Shown in pieces: positions 1 to 8,772 of a DNA stretch of 64,000 nt (position 1 is its first letter; each line of letters opens with the position of its first letter). The position numbers and the translations under genes are program-made. The stretch is from DASTEQ01 sp040905185 (GTDB lineage: Bacteria; Chloroflexota; Limnocylindria; QHBO01): assembly GCA_040905185.1 (NCBI GenBank), contig JBBDRZ010000001.1, forward strand, positions 124,001-188,000, read 5' to 3'. A model generated the notes under the pieces. It was given only the letters and a program-made list of their open reading frames with translations, was not told the DNA's origin and ran no database searches.

Positions 1-296
1 AGATGACCACCAAGACCGGGCTCATGGTCGGCCTGGGAGAAACGTGGGACGAGGTCACCCAGGCCATGGGCCTGTTGCGCGAGGCCCGGATCGACGTACT
101 GACCATCGGCCAATACCTGCGCCCCAGCCGGTCCCATCTGCCGCTGGTCAAGTACTACACACCGGCCGAGTTCATGGCGCTGCGCCGGATCGGGTTGGAC
201 ATGGGATTCGCCCACGTCCAATCCGGGCCGTTGGTGCGATCCAGCTACCACGCCGCCGAACAGGTCCCGGGCGGCGACCTGGCGGCCGCCGTCTGA
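1..296 (+). CDS. lipA: Lipoyl synthase LipA, C-terminal part
   Basis: This is the last 97 codons of a gene whose start lies before the window; the reading frame runs from base 3. LipA is a radical-SAM enzyme that inserts two sulfurs into protein-bound octanoyl groups to make lipoate. The family's C-terminal signatures are visible: KTGLMVGLGETWDEV, then TIGQYLRPS followed by HLPLVKYY, and the terminal SGPLVRSSYHA. The radical-SAM CxxxCxxC cluster motif would be upstream and cannot be seen. lipB follows 0.5 kb downstream on the same strand, and aceE, part of a lipoate-dependent complex, lies at 9.1 kb, which fits lipoate supply to 2-oxoacid dehydrogenases. Confidence 0.95.
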   Translation, partial: MTTKTGLMVGLGETWDEVTQAMGLLREARIDVLTIGQYLRPSRSHLPLVKYYTPAEFMALRRIGLDMGFAHVQSGPLVRSSYHAAEQVPGGDLAAAV

Positions 297-304
297 GCTG
301 ACCG

Positions 305-838
305 ATGCGGAAGCACGTCGAAATCTTCGCGGGACGGCTGGCGATCACGCATCGCCAGCTCCTCGACGCCGCAGAGGCGTGCACCGATGACGACCTGTCG
401 TGGCACCCCGGCCCCACCTCACCGCCGATCGCGTTCCACCTGTGGCACGCCGGCCGATGGGCCGATCGCTGGGCGGAGACCGTCGGCGGCGCCCCGCAAC
501 GGTGGGTGCGCGAGGGGCTGACGGCCAAGTGGGGCTTCCCCGCAGCGCAGGGCCAGGGCGACACCGGGATGCTGCTGCCCGACGACGAGGCCGCAGCGCT
601 TCCGTTCCCGCGCCGCGACCAGCTCACGACGTATCTCCGTGGGGCCTTCAACGACCTTGAACAAGCGGTTGGAGCGCTCGACGACGAGACGATCCTGGTG
701 CCCGGCGACGACCTCCTCGGCAAGCGGGCCCCGCTGGCGGACTCGTTGACCCGACACCTCGCGCACGTCAACCGCCACCTGGGGATGGTCGAGGCCCTGC
801 GCGGGCTCCGGGGCGGCCACGGCACGGCGACGGTCTGA
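305..838 (+). CDS. DinB-like damage-inducible/thiol-transferase fold protein
   Basis: A 177-residue protein of the DinB/YfiT four-helix-bundle family. Family members usually bind a metal through three histidines; candidate ligands are in AFHLWHAGRWADRW (around residues 41-54) and in HLAHVNRHLGM near the C terminus. The actual substrate cannot be told from sequence; relatives include mycothiol- or bacillithiol-dependent transferases and uncharacterised proteins. It begins 8 nt after lipA and ends 3 nt before lipB, so the three genes are probably co-transcribed, though no functional link to lipoate is known. Confidence 0.8.
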   Translation: MRKHVEIFAGRLAITHRQLLDAAEACTDDDLSWHPGPTSPPIAFHLWHAGRWADRWAETVGGAPQRWVREGLTAKWGFPAAQGQGDTGMLLPDDEAAALPFPRRDQLTTYLRGAFNDLEQAVGALDDETILVPGDDLLGKRAPLADSLTRHLAHVNRHLGMVEALRGLRGGHGTATV

Positions 839-841
839 CTC

Positions 842-1588
842 GTGGTCCAGCTGCGCGACATCAGCCGTCCACCGGCGGAGGAGTTGGAGCCGGTCCGTCG
901 CCGGTCAGCGGTAGTCGACGACGATCGGCCGTTGCTGCTGGGTCACGGCGGGGCGCTGACCGTCGAATGGCTGGGTCGCGTCCCGTATCGGCCCACCTGG
1001 GACCGGCAGAATGAGCTGGCCGATCGGCGCCGCCGGCGCGAGATCGGTGACCGCGTCCTACTGCTCGAGCACGACCCGGTCTACACCATCGGCCGCGGCG
1101 GCGACGAGCGGAACCTTCTGGCCACACCGGGGCGGTTGGCGGCGCTGGGCGCGGAGCTGGTCCGCATCGACCGGGGCGGGGACGTCACGTTCCATGGACC
1201 CGGGCAGCTGGTGGCCTACCCGATCGTCGAGCTGCGCGACCCGCTCGACCTGCGGCGCTACGTGCGGACCCTGGAGGAGGCGATCATCGGCACCGCGGCT
1301 GACTTCGGCGTGGCCGCCGCTCGCGTCGAGGGCCTGCCGGGGGTCTGGGTGGATGGCGTCCGAAAGCTGGCGGCGGTCGGGGTGCGCGTCAAGCGCGGAG
1401 TTACCACCCATGGCCTGGCTCTCAACGTCAGCACCGACCTGGCCTGGTTCGACGAGATGATCCCGTGCGGCCTGCGCGACATCGAGGTCACGTCGCTGGC
1501 CCGCGAACGAGGCGAGCCTCCCGCCATGGCCGAGGTCGCGGCGAGGCTCGCCGATCATCTCGCCGAGGCGTTCGGCCTGCGCCGATGA
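842..1588 (+). CDS. lipB: Octanoyltransferase LipB
   Basis: LipB moves octanoate from acyl-carrier protein to the lipoyl domains of E2 and GcvH proteins, the first step of de novo lipoate synthesis in the cytoplasm. The 248-residue product shows the family motifs RGGDVTFHGPGQLVAYPI, the catalytic lysine region GVRKLAAVGVRV (Lys175) and THGLALNV, with the acyl-accepting cysteine at Cys209 in IPCGL. The GTG at 842 is used; the first 35 or so residues precede the conserved core, so a later start is possible. The stop overlaps the next gene's ATG (ATGA at 1585-1588), which indicates translational coupling. Confidence 0.95.
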   Translation: MVQLRDISRPPAEELEPVRRRSAVVDDDRPLLLGHGGALTVEWLGRVPYRPTWDRQNELADRRRRREIGDRVLLLEHDPVYTIGRGGDERNLLATPGRLAALGAELVRIDRGGDVTFHGPGQLVAYPIVELRDPLDLRRYVRTLEEAIIGTAADFGVAAARVEGLPGVWVDGVRKLAAVGVRVKRGVTTHGLALNVSTDLAWFDEMIPCGLRDIEVTSLARERGEPPAMAEVAARLADHLAEAFGLRR

Positions 1589-2283
1589 CGGACGAGGTCG
1601 TCGTCGAGCGCGGCAGCACGGCGGGCGATCCGGGGCATGCGGTCAGGATCGAGGTCGGGGCCTTCGGGCCGTGGGAGACGAACGCGTACCTGGTCTGGGA
1701 CGGCCGCTCGGACGAGGCGCTGGTGATCGACCCGGGGATGGGCGCCGCCGCTGCACTCACGGCGCGAGCGGCGGACATCGGTCTGCGCATCCACCTCATC
1801 GCCAACAGCCATGGGCACATCGACCACATCTTTGACAACGCCGCCTTGAAACGAGCCAGCGGAGCGCCGCTGGGCATCCATCCCGACGATGCGTATCGGC
1901 TAAGCGGGGAGAACATCTACGGCTTCGAGGTCGAAGCAAGCGTGGCCGAGCAGGAGCTCCGAGAGGGGGACAGCCTGGCCATCGGTGATCTGCGGTTCGG
2001 GGTGTTGCATACGCCCGGCCATACCGAGGGCTCGGTGTGCCTGTACGAGCCCGATCGGGGCCTGCTGCTGGCTGGCGACCTCCTGTTCCGCGGCTCCTAC
2101 GGCCGGACCGACCTTCCCGGCGGGAACGATGAGCAGATGGTCGCGTCGCTGCGCCGGCTGCTCGGCGATATCCCGTCAGACACGCGCGTCCTGCCCGGAC
2201 ACGGGCCTGAGACGACCATGGCCCGCGAGGCGGGCTGGCTGGTGCGGATCGCCCGAGCCGGCTTCTTGGCGACACCCGACTAA
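1585..2283 (+). CDS. MBL-fold metallo-hydrolase, glyoxalase II-like
   Basis: A 232-residue metallo-beta-lactamase-fold protein. The zinc-binding motif HxHxDH appears as SHGHIDH, followed by TPGHTEGSVC, LLAGDLLF and VLPGHGPET, an arrangement typical of hydroxyacylglutathione hydrolase-like enzymes. The C-terminal substrate-binding domain of true glyoxalase II is short or absent, so the substrate is unknown. The start at 1585 overlaps the lipB stop, in preference to the longer open frame beginning at 1465 that would overlap lipB by 120 nt. Confidence 0.85.
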   Translation: MTDEVVVERGSTAGDPGHAVRIEVGAFGPWETNAYLVWDGRSDEALVIDPGMGAAAALTARAADIGLRIHLIANSHGHIDHIFDNAALKRASGAPLGIHPDDAYRLSGENIYGFEVEASVAEQELREGDSLAIGDLRFGVLHTPGHTEGSVCLYEPDRGLLLAGDLLFRGSYGRTDLPGGNDEQMVASLRRLLGDIPSDTRVLPGHGPETTMAREAGWLVRIARAGFLATPD

Positions 2284-2328
2284 GCACGGGCGGCGGCCCG
2301 GACCGGTCGCCTGATCGTTATCGGCTGA

Positions 2329-2334
2329 TAGACT
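2329..2334 (+). promoter_or_regulatory. -10 box of leaderless start (SRPBCC gene)
   Basis: TAGACT ends 7 nt before the GTG at 2342. No Shine-Dalgarno sequence lies between them, so transcription would begin at or next to the start codon. The larger block GCTGATAGACTCG recurs upstream of the gene at 49628. Confidence 0.55.
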
Positions 2335-2341
2335 CGGGCCC

Positions 2342-2782
2342 GTGGCCACCGAGCTGCTGCGCCGCAATTTCACGGTCGACATGCCGCTCGATCTGGCCTG
2401 GCGGGCATTTGCAGACGTGGCCGCATGGCCGCGATGGGCCCCGCACATTCGGCGCGTGACGGTGGTTCCGCCCGGACTAGTCGGCCCAGCCAGTACGGGC
2501 AGTCTCTCCTTCCGGCCGATCGGCCGGAGCCGATTCCAGATCTCGTCGTATGACGAAGGCGCCAGTTGGGAGTGGGTCGGCAATGTGCTCTGGCTGCGAA
2601 TCCGGTACGACCACCGATTTGCGGCAGACGGGGATCGGACGCAGATGACCTGGACCGTTTCCGAGGATGGTGGCGGACGCTCGGTGTTGGGTCGGATCTT
2701 CGCGTGGTTCTACGCCCGGCTGGTGGACCGGGCGATCCCCCGATTGCAGGCGCAGCTGGCGTCCGCCAATCGGGAAGGTTGA
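2342..2782 (+). CDS. SRPBCC (START/polyketide-cyclase-like) family protein
   Basis: A 146-residue protein with the SRPBCC ligand-binding fold. The N-terminal FTVDMPLDLAWRAFADVAAWPRWAPHI is the typical opening strand and helix of these proteins, and WEWVGNVLWLRIRYDHRF with the C-terminal helix ending in LQAQL completes the domain. Such proteins bind hydrophobic ligands and have varied roles; no specific ligand is suggested. The GTG start is supported by the -10 box at 2329-2334. The gene ends 5 nt before the next one, so the two are likely co-transcribed. Confidence 0.8.
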   Translation: MATELLRRNFTVDMPLDLAWRAFADVAAWPRWAPHIRRVTVVPPGLVGPASTGSLSFRPIGRSRFQISSYDEGASWEWVGNVLWLRIRYDHRFAADGDRTQMTWTVSEDGGGRSVLGRIFAWFYARLVDRAIPRLQAQLASANREG

Positions 2783-2787
2783 CCGGC

Positions 2788-3495
2788 GTGTCTCGCCTGC
2801 GCATCACCCGGCTCGGACACGGGGGCATCGTGTACCGGTCGCCCGGCAACAAATGGGTGTGGGTGGACCGATGGACGGGCGCGCCCACCTATCCCGATGA
2901 TTACCGGACGCCGGAACAGGTGGACGTGGTGGCGCCCACGCATGGCCACTTCGACCACGTGGGCAACGACGCCGCCGATGTCGTGGAGCTGGCCGCCGGG
3001 GGCGCGACGGTGTTGTGCTCGCACGAGATGAGCATCTACCTCGCATCGCGCGGGGTTGAGGCCATCGGCATGAACAAGGGCGGCACGGTCGAGGCGGCGG
3101 GGATCGGCTTCACCATGGTCCGCGCCGATCACACCGGCGGCGTAACCATCACCGGGTCCGGGCCGGAGGCCACCCGCGAGATGGGCTGCTGGGGCTGGGT
3201 CATCCGCTTCGAAGACGGGACCCATGTCTACCACTCGGGCGATACCGATCTGTTCGGCGACATGGCCCTCGTCCGTGAGCGGTGGACCCCGACGATCGCG
3301 GTGCTACCGATCGGCGGCCACTACACCATGGGCCCCGCCGATGCCGCGCGGGCGGTGTCCTTGATCGGCGCGCGGACCGTCATTCCCGTCCACTACGCCA
3401 CCTTCCCCATCCTGGTCGGCACCCCGGCCGAGCTGGCGGAAGCCACCGACGCCGAGGTCGTGGCCCTCGAACCGGGCGAGACCTGGGAGGCCTGA
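2788..3495 (+). CDS. UPF0173-type metal-dependent hydrolase (MBL fold)
   Basis: A 235-residue metallo-beta-lactamase superfamily protein of the UPF0173/UlaG-like branch. It opens with RITRLGHGGIVYR, has the metal motif THGHFDHVGN, then HSGDTDLFGDM and LPIGGHYTMGPADAARA, with PVHYATFP near the end, all in family order. The physiological substrate is unknown. GTG 2788 was chosen because it starts exactly at the family's N terminus, 5 nt after the preceding stop; the open frame upstream overlaps the SRPBCC gene. Confidence 0.85.
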   Translation: MSRLRITRLGHGGIVYRSPGNKWVWVDRWTGAPTYPDDYRTPEQVDVVAPTHGHFDHVGNDAADVVELAAGGATVLCSHEMSIYLASRGVEAIGMNKGGTVEAAGIGFTMVRADHTGGVTITGSGPEATREMGCWGWVIRFEDGTHVYHSGDTDLFGDMALVRERWTPTIAVLPIGGHYTMGPADAARAVSLIGARTVIPVHYATFPILVGTPAELAEATDAEVVALEPGETWEA

Positions 3496-3504
3496 CCGAC
3501 TACC

Positions 3505-4671
3505 TCACCGCCAGATGTCGCCGTAGGAGTGCTCGCCCGCGATCAATCGGCCTTCGGCGAAGCGGGCGTACCGGTAGATCGCCAGGTCGTCGTTGGCGGA
3601 AGGCCCCTCGACGATGAGCTGAGCCAGGCTGGCGCCCACCGCGGGGGCGATCTTGAAGCCGGTCCCCGAGTAACCACAGTCCAGCCAGAAACCCTCCGGA
3701 CCGGCCGGACCGATGACCGGGTGCTGGTCGGGCGTGATCCCGTCCTGGCCGCTGTGAGCCGAGTGGAGGCCGGCGCGAGCGAACGGAGGGAGGCGGCGCA
3801 CGATCCGCTCCGCGGCACGTTCGATGAAGCCCGGCGCCGCGCTATCGACCGGTGCGTCAGGGTCGCCATCCATCGGGTTGCCGTCCTCCAGGGCCACCAG
3901 GGTCAGGGCCTCGCCCTCCGGGCGGCTGTAGAACAGGTTGGCGAAGTCGATGAAGCCGATGTGTCGGCCGACGTCCGGCGGGCGCTGGACGTAAGCCACG
4001 TCGTGACGCCACACCCCGATCGGCACGTCCAGCCCAACCATTTCAGCCACCCGGCCGGCCCACGCCCCGGCGGCGTTGACCACGATTGGCGCATCGAAGT
4101 CCCCCCGGGTCGTGGCCACGCCCAGCACCCGGTCGCCCTCGACCCGAACGCCGGTCACCGCGCAGCGCTGGACGAGGTGCGCCCCGCGATCGACGGCGCT
4201 TGCCATCAGCGAGGTGGTGGACGATGTCGGATCGGCGAAGCCGGAATGCGGCTCGAAGGCCGCCACCTGGTCGTCACCGATGTCGATTCCCGGCAGCAGG
4301 CGTCGGACCTCGGTCGCATCCACGATCCCGGTCACGATCCCGATCCGCTGCTGCATGGCCACGTTGGCCTCGAGCGCGACCATCTCCTCGGGCGGGACCA
4401 TCTGCAGGAATCCAAGGTCGTTGAAGCCACTGTCGCCGCCAACGCGCTCCGCCCAGTCGTTGAAGTAAGCCAAGCTCCGCCAGGCCAGCCGGGCATCGGC
4501 CTCGACGTCGTAGTGCATGCGGACCATCCCGCTCGACCGCCCGGTGGCACCCGCGGCGACGGTCGCTTTCTCGAGGACGGTCGCCTTGACCCCTCGCTCG
4601 GCGAGGTGAAAGGCCAGGCTGGCCCCGTGGATTCCGGCCCCGATGATGATGACGTCCGCGGTCTCAGCCAT
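3505..4671 (-). CDS. FAD-dependent oxidoreductase, DAO/sarcosine-oxidase type
   Basis: A 388-residue amino-acid-oxidase family flavoprotein. The dinucleotide motif GAGIHG covers residues 11-16, with Glu34 (VLEK) for the ribose, followed by ATGRSSGMVRMHYD; the C terminus has GLHSAHSGQDGITPDQHPVIG and CGYSGTGFKIAPAVG, as in sarcosine oxidase beta subunits and dimethylglycine oxidases. It presumably oxidises a secondary or tertiary amine. It stands alone and converges on the UPF0173 gene. A TAGCAT box 9 nt before the ATG suggests a leaderless transcript. Confidence 0.87.
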   Translation of the reverse strand: MAETADVIIIGAGIHGASLAFHLAERGVKATVLEKATVAAGATGRSSGMVRMHYDVEADARLAWRSLAYFNDWAERVGGDSGFNDLGFLQMVPPEEMVALEANVAMQQRIGIVTGIVDATEVRRLLPGIDIGDDQVAAFEPHSGFADPTSSTTSLMASAVDRGAHLVQRCAVTGVRVEGDRVLGVATTRGDFDAPIVVNAAGAWAGRVAEMVGLDVPIGVWRHDVAYVQRPPDVGRHIGFIDFANLFYSRPEGEALTLVALEDGNPMDGDPDAPVDSAAPGFIERAAERIVRRLPPFARAGLHSAHSGQDGITPDQHPVIGPAGPEGFWLDCGYSGTGFKIAPAVGASLAQLIVEGPSANDDLAIYRYARFAEGRLIAGEHSYGDIWR

Positions 4672-4680
4672 GTCCCGCCG

Positions 4681-4686
4681 ATGCTA
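4681..4686 (-). promoter_or_regulatory. -10 box of leaderless start (FAD oxidoreductase)
   Basis: On the minus strand TAGCAT ends 9 nt before the ATG at 4671, with no ribosome-binding sequence between. Confidence 0.5.
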
Positions 4687-4972
4687 GCCCCTCCGCCGGG
4701 CGAGGACCTCACGTCGAGGCGATCAGCGGCACTTTCCTGCCATCTAACGCCGTGCGGAATACCGGGCCGTGATTCCCAACTGACCACCGCTGGAATGGAA
4801 CAGATGCAGGTCATCCTGAGCGTGGGGCTGGCCGGCCCATCCGAACGCAACGCCAGTTCGGGGCGATGAACCATGCATCCAATTCCGCGGGCGGATATCT
4901 GTCAGGAATCCGAGCCACCGGCGGACCCAGGGCCGGACTGCCGTGCCGCAGGGACAGGTCGAGGACCATCGG

Positions 4973-4978
4973 TACAAT
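4973..4978 (+). promoter_or_regulatory. -10 box upstream of ABC exporter ATPase
   Basis: TACAAT (5 of 6 to consensus) ends 12 nt before the ATG at 4991. The transcript would have at most a few untranslated bases, and no Shine-Dalgarno sequence is present. Confidence 0.5.
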
Positions 4979-4990
4979 CAACGGCCTGCC

Positions 4991-5926
4991 ATGACCGTCG
5001 AGACCGATGTCCTGATCCACGCCCGCGGCCTGACCAAGCGCTTCGACGGCCTGACTGCGGTCGACGGCATCGATTTCGACGTCCACGTCGGGGAGGCGTT
5101 CGGGTTCCTGGGGCCCAACGGCGCGGGCAAGACCTCGACCATGCGCATGATCGCCTGCACGAGCCCCATCACCGACGGGACCCTGACCGTGGTGGGCATG
5201 GATCCCCAGCGCGACGGGACCCGCATCAAGGCCCGCCTGGGGGTCGTGCCCCAGGCCGACAACCTGGATGCCGAACTGACCGTCCGTGAGAACCTGCTCA
5301 TGTACGCCCGCTACTTCGACATCCCCGGAGAGGTGGCGCGGAAACGCGCCGAAGAGCTGCTCGACTTCGTCCAGCTCACCGAGCGGGCCAATGACCAGGT
5401 CGAGCCGCTGTCGGGGGGCATGAAGCGGCGGCTGACGATCGCCCGCGCCCTCATCAACGAGCCCGACCTGCTGCTCCTCGACGAGCCGACTACGGGCCTG
5501 GACCCGCAGGCCCGCCACCTGGTCTGGGACCGCCTGTACAGGCTCAAGAGCCGAGGCGTGACCCTGGTCATCACGACCCACTACATGGATGAGGCCGAGC
5601 AGCTGTGCGATCGGCTGGTGGTCATGGACCACGCCAAGATCGTGGCCGCTGGGTCCCCACGCCAGCTGATCGAGGAGTACAGCACCCGCGAGGTGCTCGA
5701 GCTGCGCCTGACCGATGCCGTGCGCGCCACCCTGGACGGCCGCCTGGACGACCTTGCCGATCGGGTCGAGGAGCTCCCGGATCGAATCCTCATGTACGCC
5801 GCCGATGGCGAGCAGGCGCTGGAACGGGTCCACGACCGGCAGGTCCAGATCGAGTCCGCCCTGGTCCGCCGATCCACCCTGGAGGACGTCTTCCTGCGGC
5901 TCACCGGCCGTTCGCTCATCGAATGA
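4991..5926 (+). CDS. ABC-2 exporter ATP-binding protein (DrrA-like)
   Basis: A 311-residue ATPase of the drug/lipid exporter type. Walker A GPNGAGKTS is at residues 41-49, the Q-loop lies in VVPQADNLD, the signature LSGGMKRR at 140-147, and Walker B plus D-loop in LLLLDEPTTGLD. The C-terminal ~80 residues are the usual regulatory extension of DrrA-like proteins. It overlaps the first permease by ATGA, and a second permease follows, giving a three-gene transporter. The cargo cannot be inferred. ATG 4991 was chosen over the open frame from 4943 because of the promoter position and the conserved N terminus. Confidence 0.92.
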   Translation: MTVETDVLIHARGLTKRFDGLTAVDGIDFDVHVGEAFGFLGPNGAGKTSTMRMIACTSPITDGTLTVVGMDPQRDGTRIKARLGVVPQADNLDAELTVRENLLMYARYFDIPGEVARKRAEELLDFVQLTERANDQVEPLSGGMKRRLTIARALINEPDLLLLDEPTTGLDPQARHLVWDRLYRLKSRGVTLVITTHYMDEAEQLCDRLVVMDHAKIVAAGSPRQLIEEYSTREVLELRLTDAVRATLDGRLDDLADRVEELPDRILMYAADGEQALERVHDRQVQIESALVRRSTLEDVFLRLTGRSLIE

Positions 5927-6690
5927 CCGCCCTGCGCGTCACGCAGCGCAACCTGTGGGTCTACCGGCGCACCTGGCGCGGGAGCGTCTTTGGCTCGTTC
6001 CTCAACCCGCTCCTGTACCTCGGGGCGCTGGGCGTGGGCCTCGGCAGCTTCATCGCTGCGCAGGACACCAGCGCCTTGGGCGGCGTGGGTTACCTCCAGT
6101 TCCTGGGGCCGGGGCTGCTGGCCGCGGCCTGCATGCAGACCGCCTCGTTCGAGGCCACGTTCCCGATCATGGGCAAGATCAGCTGGCGGCGGAACTACGA
6201 GGCCATGCTGGCCGCGCCGCTTTCGGTCCGCGACCTGGTCCTCGGGGAATTGGGTTGGATCGCGGTCCGGATGACGACCATGGCGCTGTCGTTCATGGTG
6301 GTATTGACCCTGTTCGGCATTCCCACCTCCCCGCTGGCGGTGCTCGGGATCCCCGCCGCCGTACTGACCGGGTTGGCGTTCTTCGCCGCGATCATGGCCT
6401 TCACCGCGACACAGAAGAACGACAGCGGCTTCGCCGCCATGTTCCGCTTCGTCATCAACCCGCTGTTCCTGTTCAGCGGGACGTTCTTCCCCGTCGACCG
6501 GCTGCCGGACGCCATCGAGTTCGTGGCCGCCCTGACGCCGCTGTACCACGGGGTGGGCCTGATCCGGGGCCTCGTGCTGCAGACACCCGAACTTGCCAGC
6601 TGGCCCATCCACCTGGCGTACCTGGTGGTCTTCACGGCGGTCGCAAGCTGGCTCGCCTATCGGCTCCTGCATCGGCGGCTGGTGAAGTAG
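5923..6690 (+). CDS. ABC-2 type transporter permease
   Basis: A 255-residue integral membrane protein with about six hydrophobic segments and the ABC-2 family's conserved FLFSGTFFPVDRLPDAI loop followed by LTPLYHGVGLIRGL. It begins with TALRVTQRNLWVYRRTWRGS, a cytosolic amphipathic start shared with its neighbour at 6693, so the two permeases are paralogues likely to form a heterodimer with the upstream ATPase. The start overlaps the ATPase stop (ATGA). Confidence 0.9.
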   Translation: MTALRVTQRNLWVYRRTWRGSVFGSFLNPLLYLGALGVGLGSFIAAQDTSALGGVGYLQFLGPGLLAAACMQTASFEATFPIMGKISWRRNYEAMLAAPLSVRDLVLGELGWIAVRMTTMALSFMVVLTLFGIPTSPLAVLGIPAAVLTGLAFFAAIMAFTATQKNDSGFAAMFRFVINPLFLFSGTFFPVDRLPDAIEFVAALTPLYHGVGLIRGLVLQTPELASWPIHLAYLVVFTAVASWLAYRLLHRRLVK

Positions 6691-6692
6691 CC

Positions 6693-7517
6693 GTGGCCGT
6701 CATCGTCCGCCCTACTCCCTCGCCCCGCCCGTACCCGGCGGTGGTGGGGAGCTTCCTGCGTGCGCGGCGCCTGGTCCAGCGCAACCTGCTCGTCTACCGC
6801 CACAGCTGGATGGTCGTCTTCTCCGGCTTCTTCGAGCCGCTGTTCTACCTGCTGGGGATCGGCTACGGGCTGGGGACGATCGTGGGCGACGTCGAGCTGT
6901 CTGACGGGCGGCTGGTCGCGTACGCCGCGTTCGTAGGCCCGGCCCTGTTGGCGCAGTCGACCATGAACGGCGCCATCAGCGAGACCATCTTCAACGTGTT
7001 CTTCAAGCTGAACTTTGAGAAGGTCTACGACGCAATCCTGGTCACCCCGCTGGGCATCACCGACATCGCCCTGGGCGAGCTGATGTGGGCCATGATCCGG
7101 GCCACCATCTACGCCATCGCCTTCGTGGGCGTGATGTGGGTGATGGGGCTGCTCATCAGCCCGTGGGCGGTGCTCGCCCTGCCGGCGACGCTGTTCTGCT
7201 CGCTGGCCTTCTGCGCCGCTGGGCTGGCGACGAGCACGTACCTGCGCACGGTCCAGGACTTCGATCTGCCGTTCGGGCTGATCATCATGCCGATGTTTCT
7301 GTTCAGCGGCACGTTCTTCCCGATCAGCATCTACCCCGAGCCGATCCAGTGGCTGGTCCAGGCCACGCCCCTGTACCACGCGGTACAGCTGCTGCGAGGC
7401 TTGACGACGGGGATCGTGGGTTGGTCGATCCTGATCCACGTGGCGTACCTGGGAGTCTTCGGGGGCGCGGCCATGATCCTGGCCCGTAGCCGGCTGGCCA
7501 CCAAGCTCATCAAGTAG
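6693..7517 (+). CDS. ABC-2 type transporter permease, second subunit
   Basis: A 274-residue membrane protein paralogous to the preceding permease: RARRLVQRNLLVYRHSWMVV at the N terminus, FLFSGTFFPISIYPEPIQW and ATPLYHAVQLLRGL in the same places. The GTG at 6693 begins 2 nt after the preceding stop; the long open frame further upstream overlaps two genes and is not used. The 3' end overlaps convergent pgsA by 8 nt. Confidence 0.9.
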   Translation: MAVIVRPTPSPRPYPAVVGSFLRARRLVQRNLLVYRHSWMVVFSGFFEPLFYLLGIGYGLGTIVGDVELSDGRLVAYAAFVGPALLAQSTMNGAISETIFNVFFKLNFEKVYDAILVTPLGITDIALGELMWAMIRATIYAIAFVGVMWVMGLLISPWAVLALPATLFCSLAFCAAGLATSTYLRTVQDFDLPFGLIIMPMFLFSGTFFPISIYPEPIQWLVQATPLYHAVQLLRGLTTGIVGWSILIHVAYLGVFGGAAMILARSRLATKLIK

Positions 7518-8124
7518 CCGGCGGGGCCTCGTCCTCGCGCCCATCCTGGGCGGTTAGGATCGGCCACGCCTTGACCAGGTAGTCGATCCCCGACACGACG
7601 GCCAGGATCATGGCGGTCACCAGCAGCCAGCCGCCGGTCACGTGGGCCAGCGGACCGATGCCGATCGTGGCCAAGGGTCCACCGGTCCGCGCGTCGAATG
7701 CCAGCAGCAGAGCCCCGATCGCGACCAGGGTCACCACCGTCTTGGCCTTGCCCAACCCTTCGGACGCCACGAGCAGCTGCACGTTGGCCGCCAGCTGGCG
7801 CACCCCGGCCACCACGAGCTCGCGGACCACGATCACGATCACGACCCACGCCGCGGCCAGGCCGGCCTGGGCCAGCGCGATGAGCAGCGCGGCGACGAGC
7901 ACCTTGTCGGCCGTCAGGTCCAGGAACACGCCAAGCGTCGTCACCTGGCCCCGGGCGCGGGCCAGCCACCCGTCGAACAGATCGGACAATGCCGCGGGGA
8001 CGAACACGACGAACGCCAGCACGCCGCCGCCGGGGAACGAGAGCAGAATCAGTGCGACCAGGACCGGGGTGGCCGCCAGCCGGAACAGGCCAAGCAGGTT
8101 CGGCAGCGTCCAACGGGTCGTCAT
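7510..8124 (-). CDS. pgsA: CDP-diacylglycerol-glycerol-3-phosphate 3-phosphatidyltransferase
   Basis: A 204-residue membrane enzyme making phosphatidylglycerophosphate from CDP-diacylglycerol. The CDP-alcohol phosphotransferase signature D-x2-DG-x2-AR-x8-G-x3-D-x3-D is complete, starting at DLFDGWLARARG and running on to FLDLTADK. TLPNLLGLFRL at the N terminus is the typical PgsA opening. Several hydrophobic segments follow. It overlaps the upstream plsY stop by ATGA, so plsY and pgsA form a phospholipid-synthesis operon. Related CDP-alcohol enzymes cannot be fully excluded. Confidence 0.88.
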   Translation of the reverse strand: MTTRWTLPNLLGLFRLAATPVLVALILLSFPGGGVLAFVVFVPAALSDLFDGWLARARGQVTTLGVFLDLTADKVLVAALLIALAQAGLAAAWVVIVIVVRELVVAGVRQLAANVQLLVASEGLGKAKTVVTLVAIGALLLAFDARTGGPLATIGIGPLAHVTGGWLLVTAMILAVVSGIDYLVKAWPILTAQDGREDEAPPAT

Positions 8125-8768
8125 GCGCCCGGTTCCGCGCGGGTCCCGCGTCCCACCCGCCGCTCGGTGCCCGAGCGCAGGCGGGCGATGTTGTCGGCGT
8201 GGGCCGCGATGATGAGGACGCCGACCACGCCGGCGTAGGCCACGTCCGCCAGCGACGCCTGGCCGACCCGCCATAGGCCGGCCACCACCAGCGGGGCGCT
8301 GGCCGCGCCCGCGATCGAGGCCAGCGACACGTACCGGGTGACGGCCACCACCACCCCGATGATGGGGATGACGAGCAGGAGGGCCGCGGGCACCAGGATC
8401 AGGAACCCCCCGGCCGCGGTCGCGACTCCCCGACCGCCTCGAAAGCCGATGAACACCGAGCGGATATGGCCGGTCACGGCCGCCACGCAGCTCCCCGCCG
8501 CCACCCACTCGGGCGCCAGGCCCACCCCGCCGCCGATCCCCGCGCCGATGGCCGCCGCAACCAGGCCCTTGGCCAGGTCGAGCAGGCCAACCAGCACCCC
8601 CAAGCCGATCCCCAACGCCCGGACCGCGTTGGTCGCGCCGGTCCGTTCCGAGCCGACGGCGCGCGGGTCCTGCCCGCCGGCCAGTCGGGCGACGACCACG
8701 CCGAACGGGATGGCCCCCAGCAGGTAGCCGAGGGCGATGGCGGCCAACAGGCCGACGGCGGGACCCAC
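8121..8768 (-). CDS. plsY: Acyl-phosphate:glycerol-3-phosphate acyltransferase PlsY
   Basis: PlsY acylates glycerol-3-phosphate from acyl-phosphate, the first step of phospholipid synthesis, at the inner face of the membrane. The family blocks are VGSERTGATNAVRALG (variant of GSGNxGATNxxR), GHIRSVFIGFRGGRGVAT and a multi-helix hydrophobic core. GTG 8768 gives 215 residues starting directly before the first membrane helix and lies just after the upstream gene's stop. The open frame continues upstream to 8873 but there overlaps the neighbouring gene. Confidence 0.9.
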   Translation of the reverse strand: MGPAVGLLAAIALGYLLGAIPFGVVVARLAGGQDPRAVGSERTGATNAVRALGIGLGVLVGLLDLAKGLVAAAIGAGIGGGVGLAPEWVAAGSCVAAVTGHIRSVFIGFRGGRGVATAAGGFLILVPAALLLVIPIIGVVVAVTRYVSLASIAGAASAPLVVAGLWRVGQASLADVAYAGVVGVLIIAAHADNIARLRSGTERRVGRGTRAEPGA

Positions 8769-8772
8769 CGGC

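Larger units (their letters stand above)
4672..4990. other. Intergenic region between divergent genes
   Basis: A 319 nt stretch without a convincing gene. It holds the -10 box TAGCAT (minus strand, 4681-4686) for the FAD oxidoreductase and TACAAT (plus strand, 4973-4978) for the ABC exporter. Open frames across it show no coding character, and no RNA gene or strong hairpin was recognised. Confidence 0.5.
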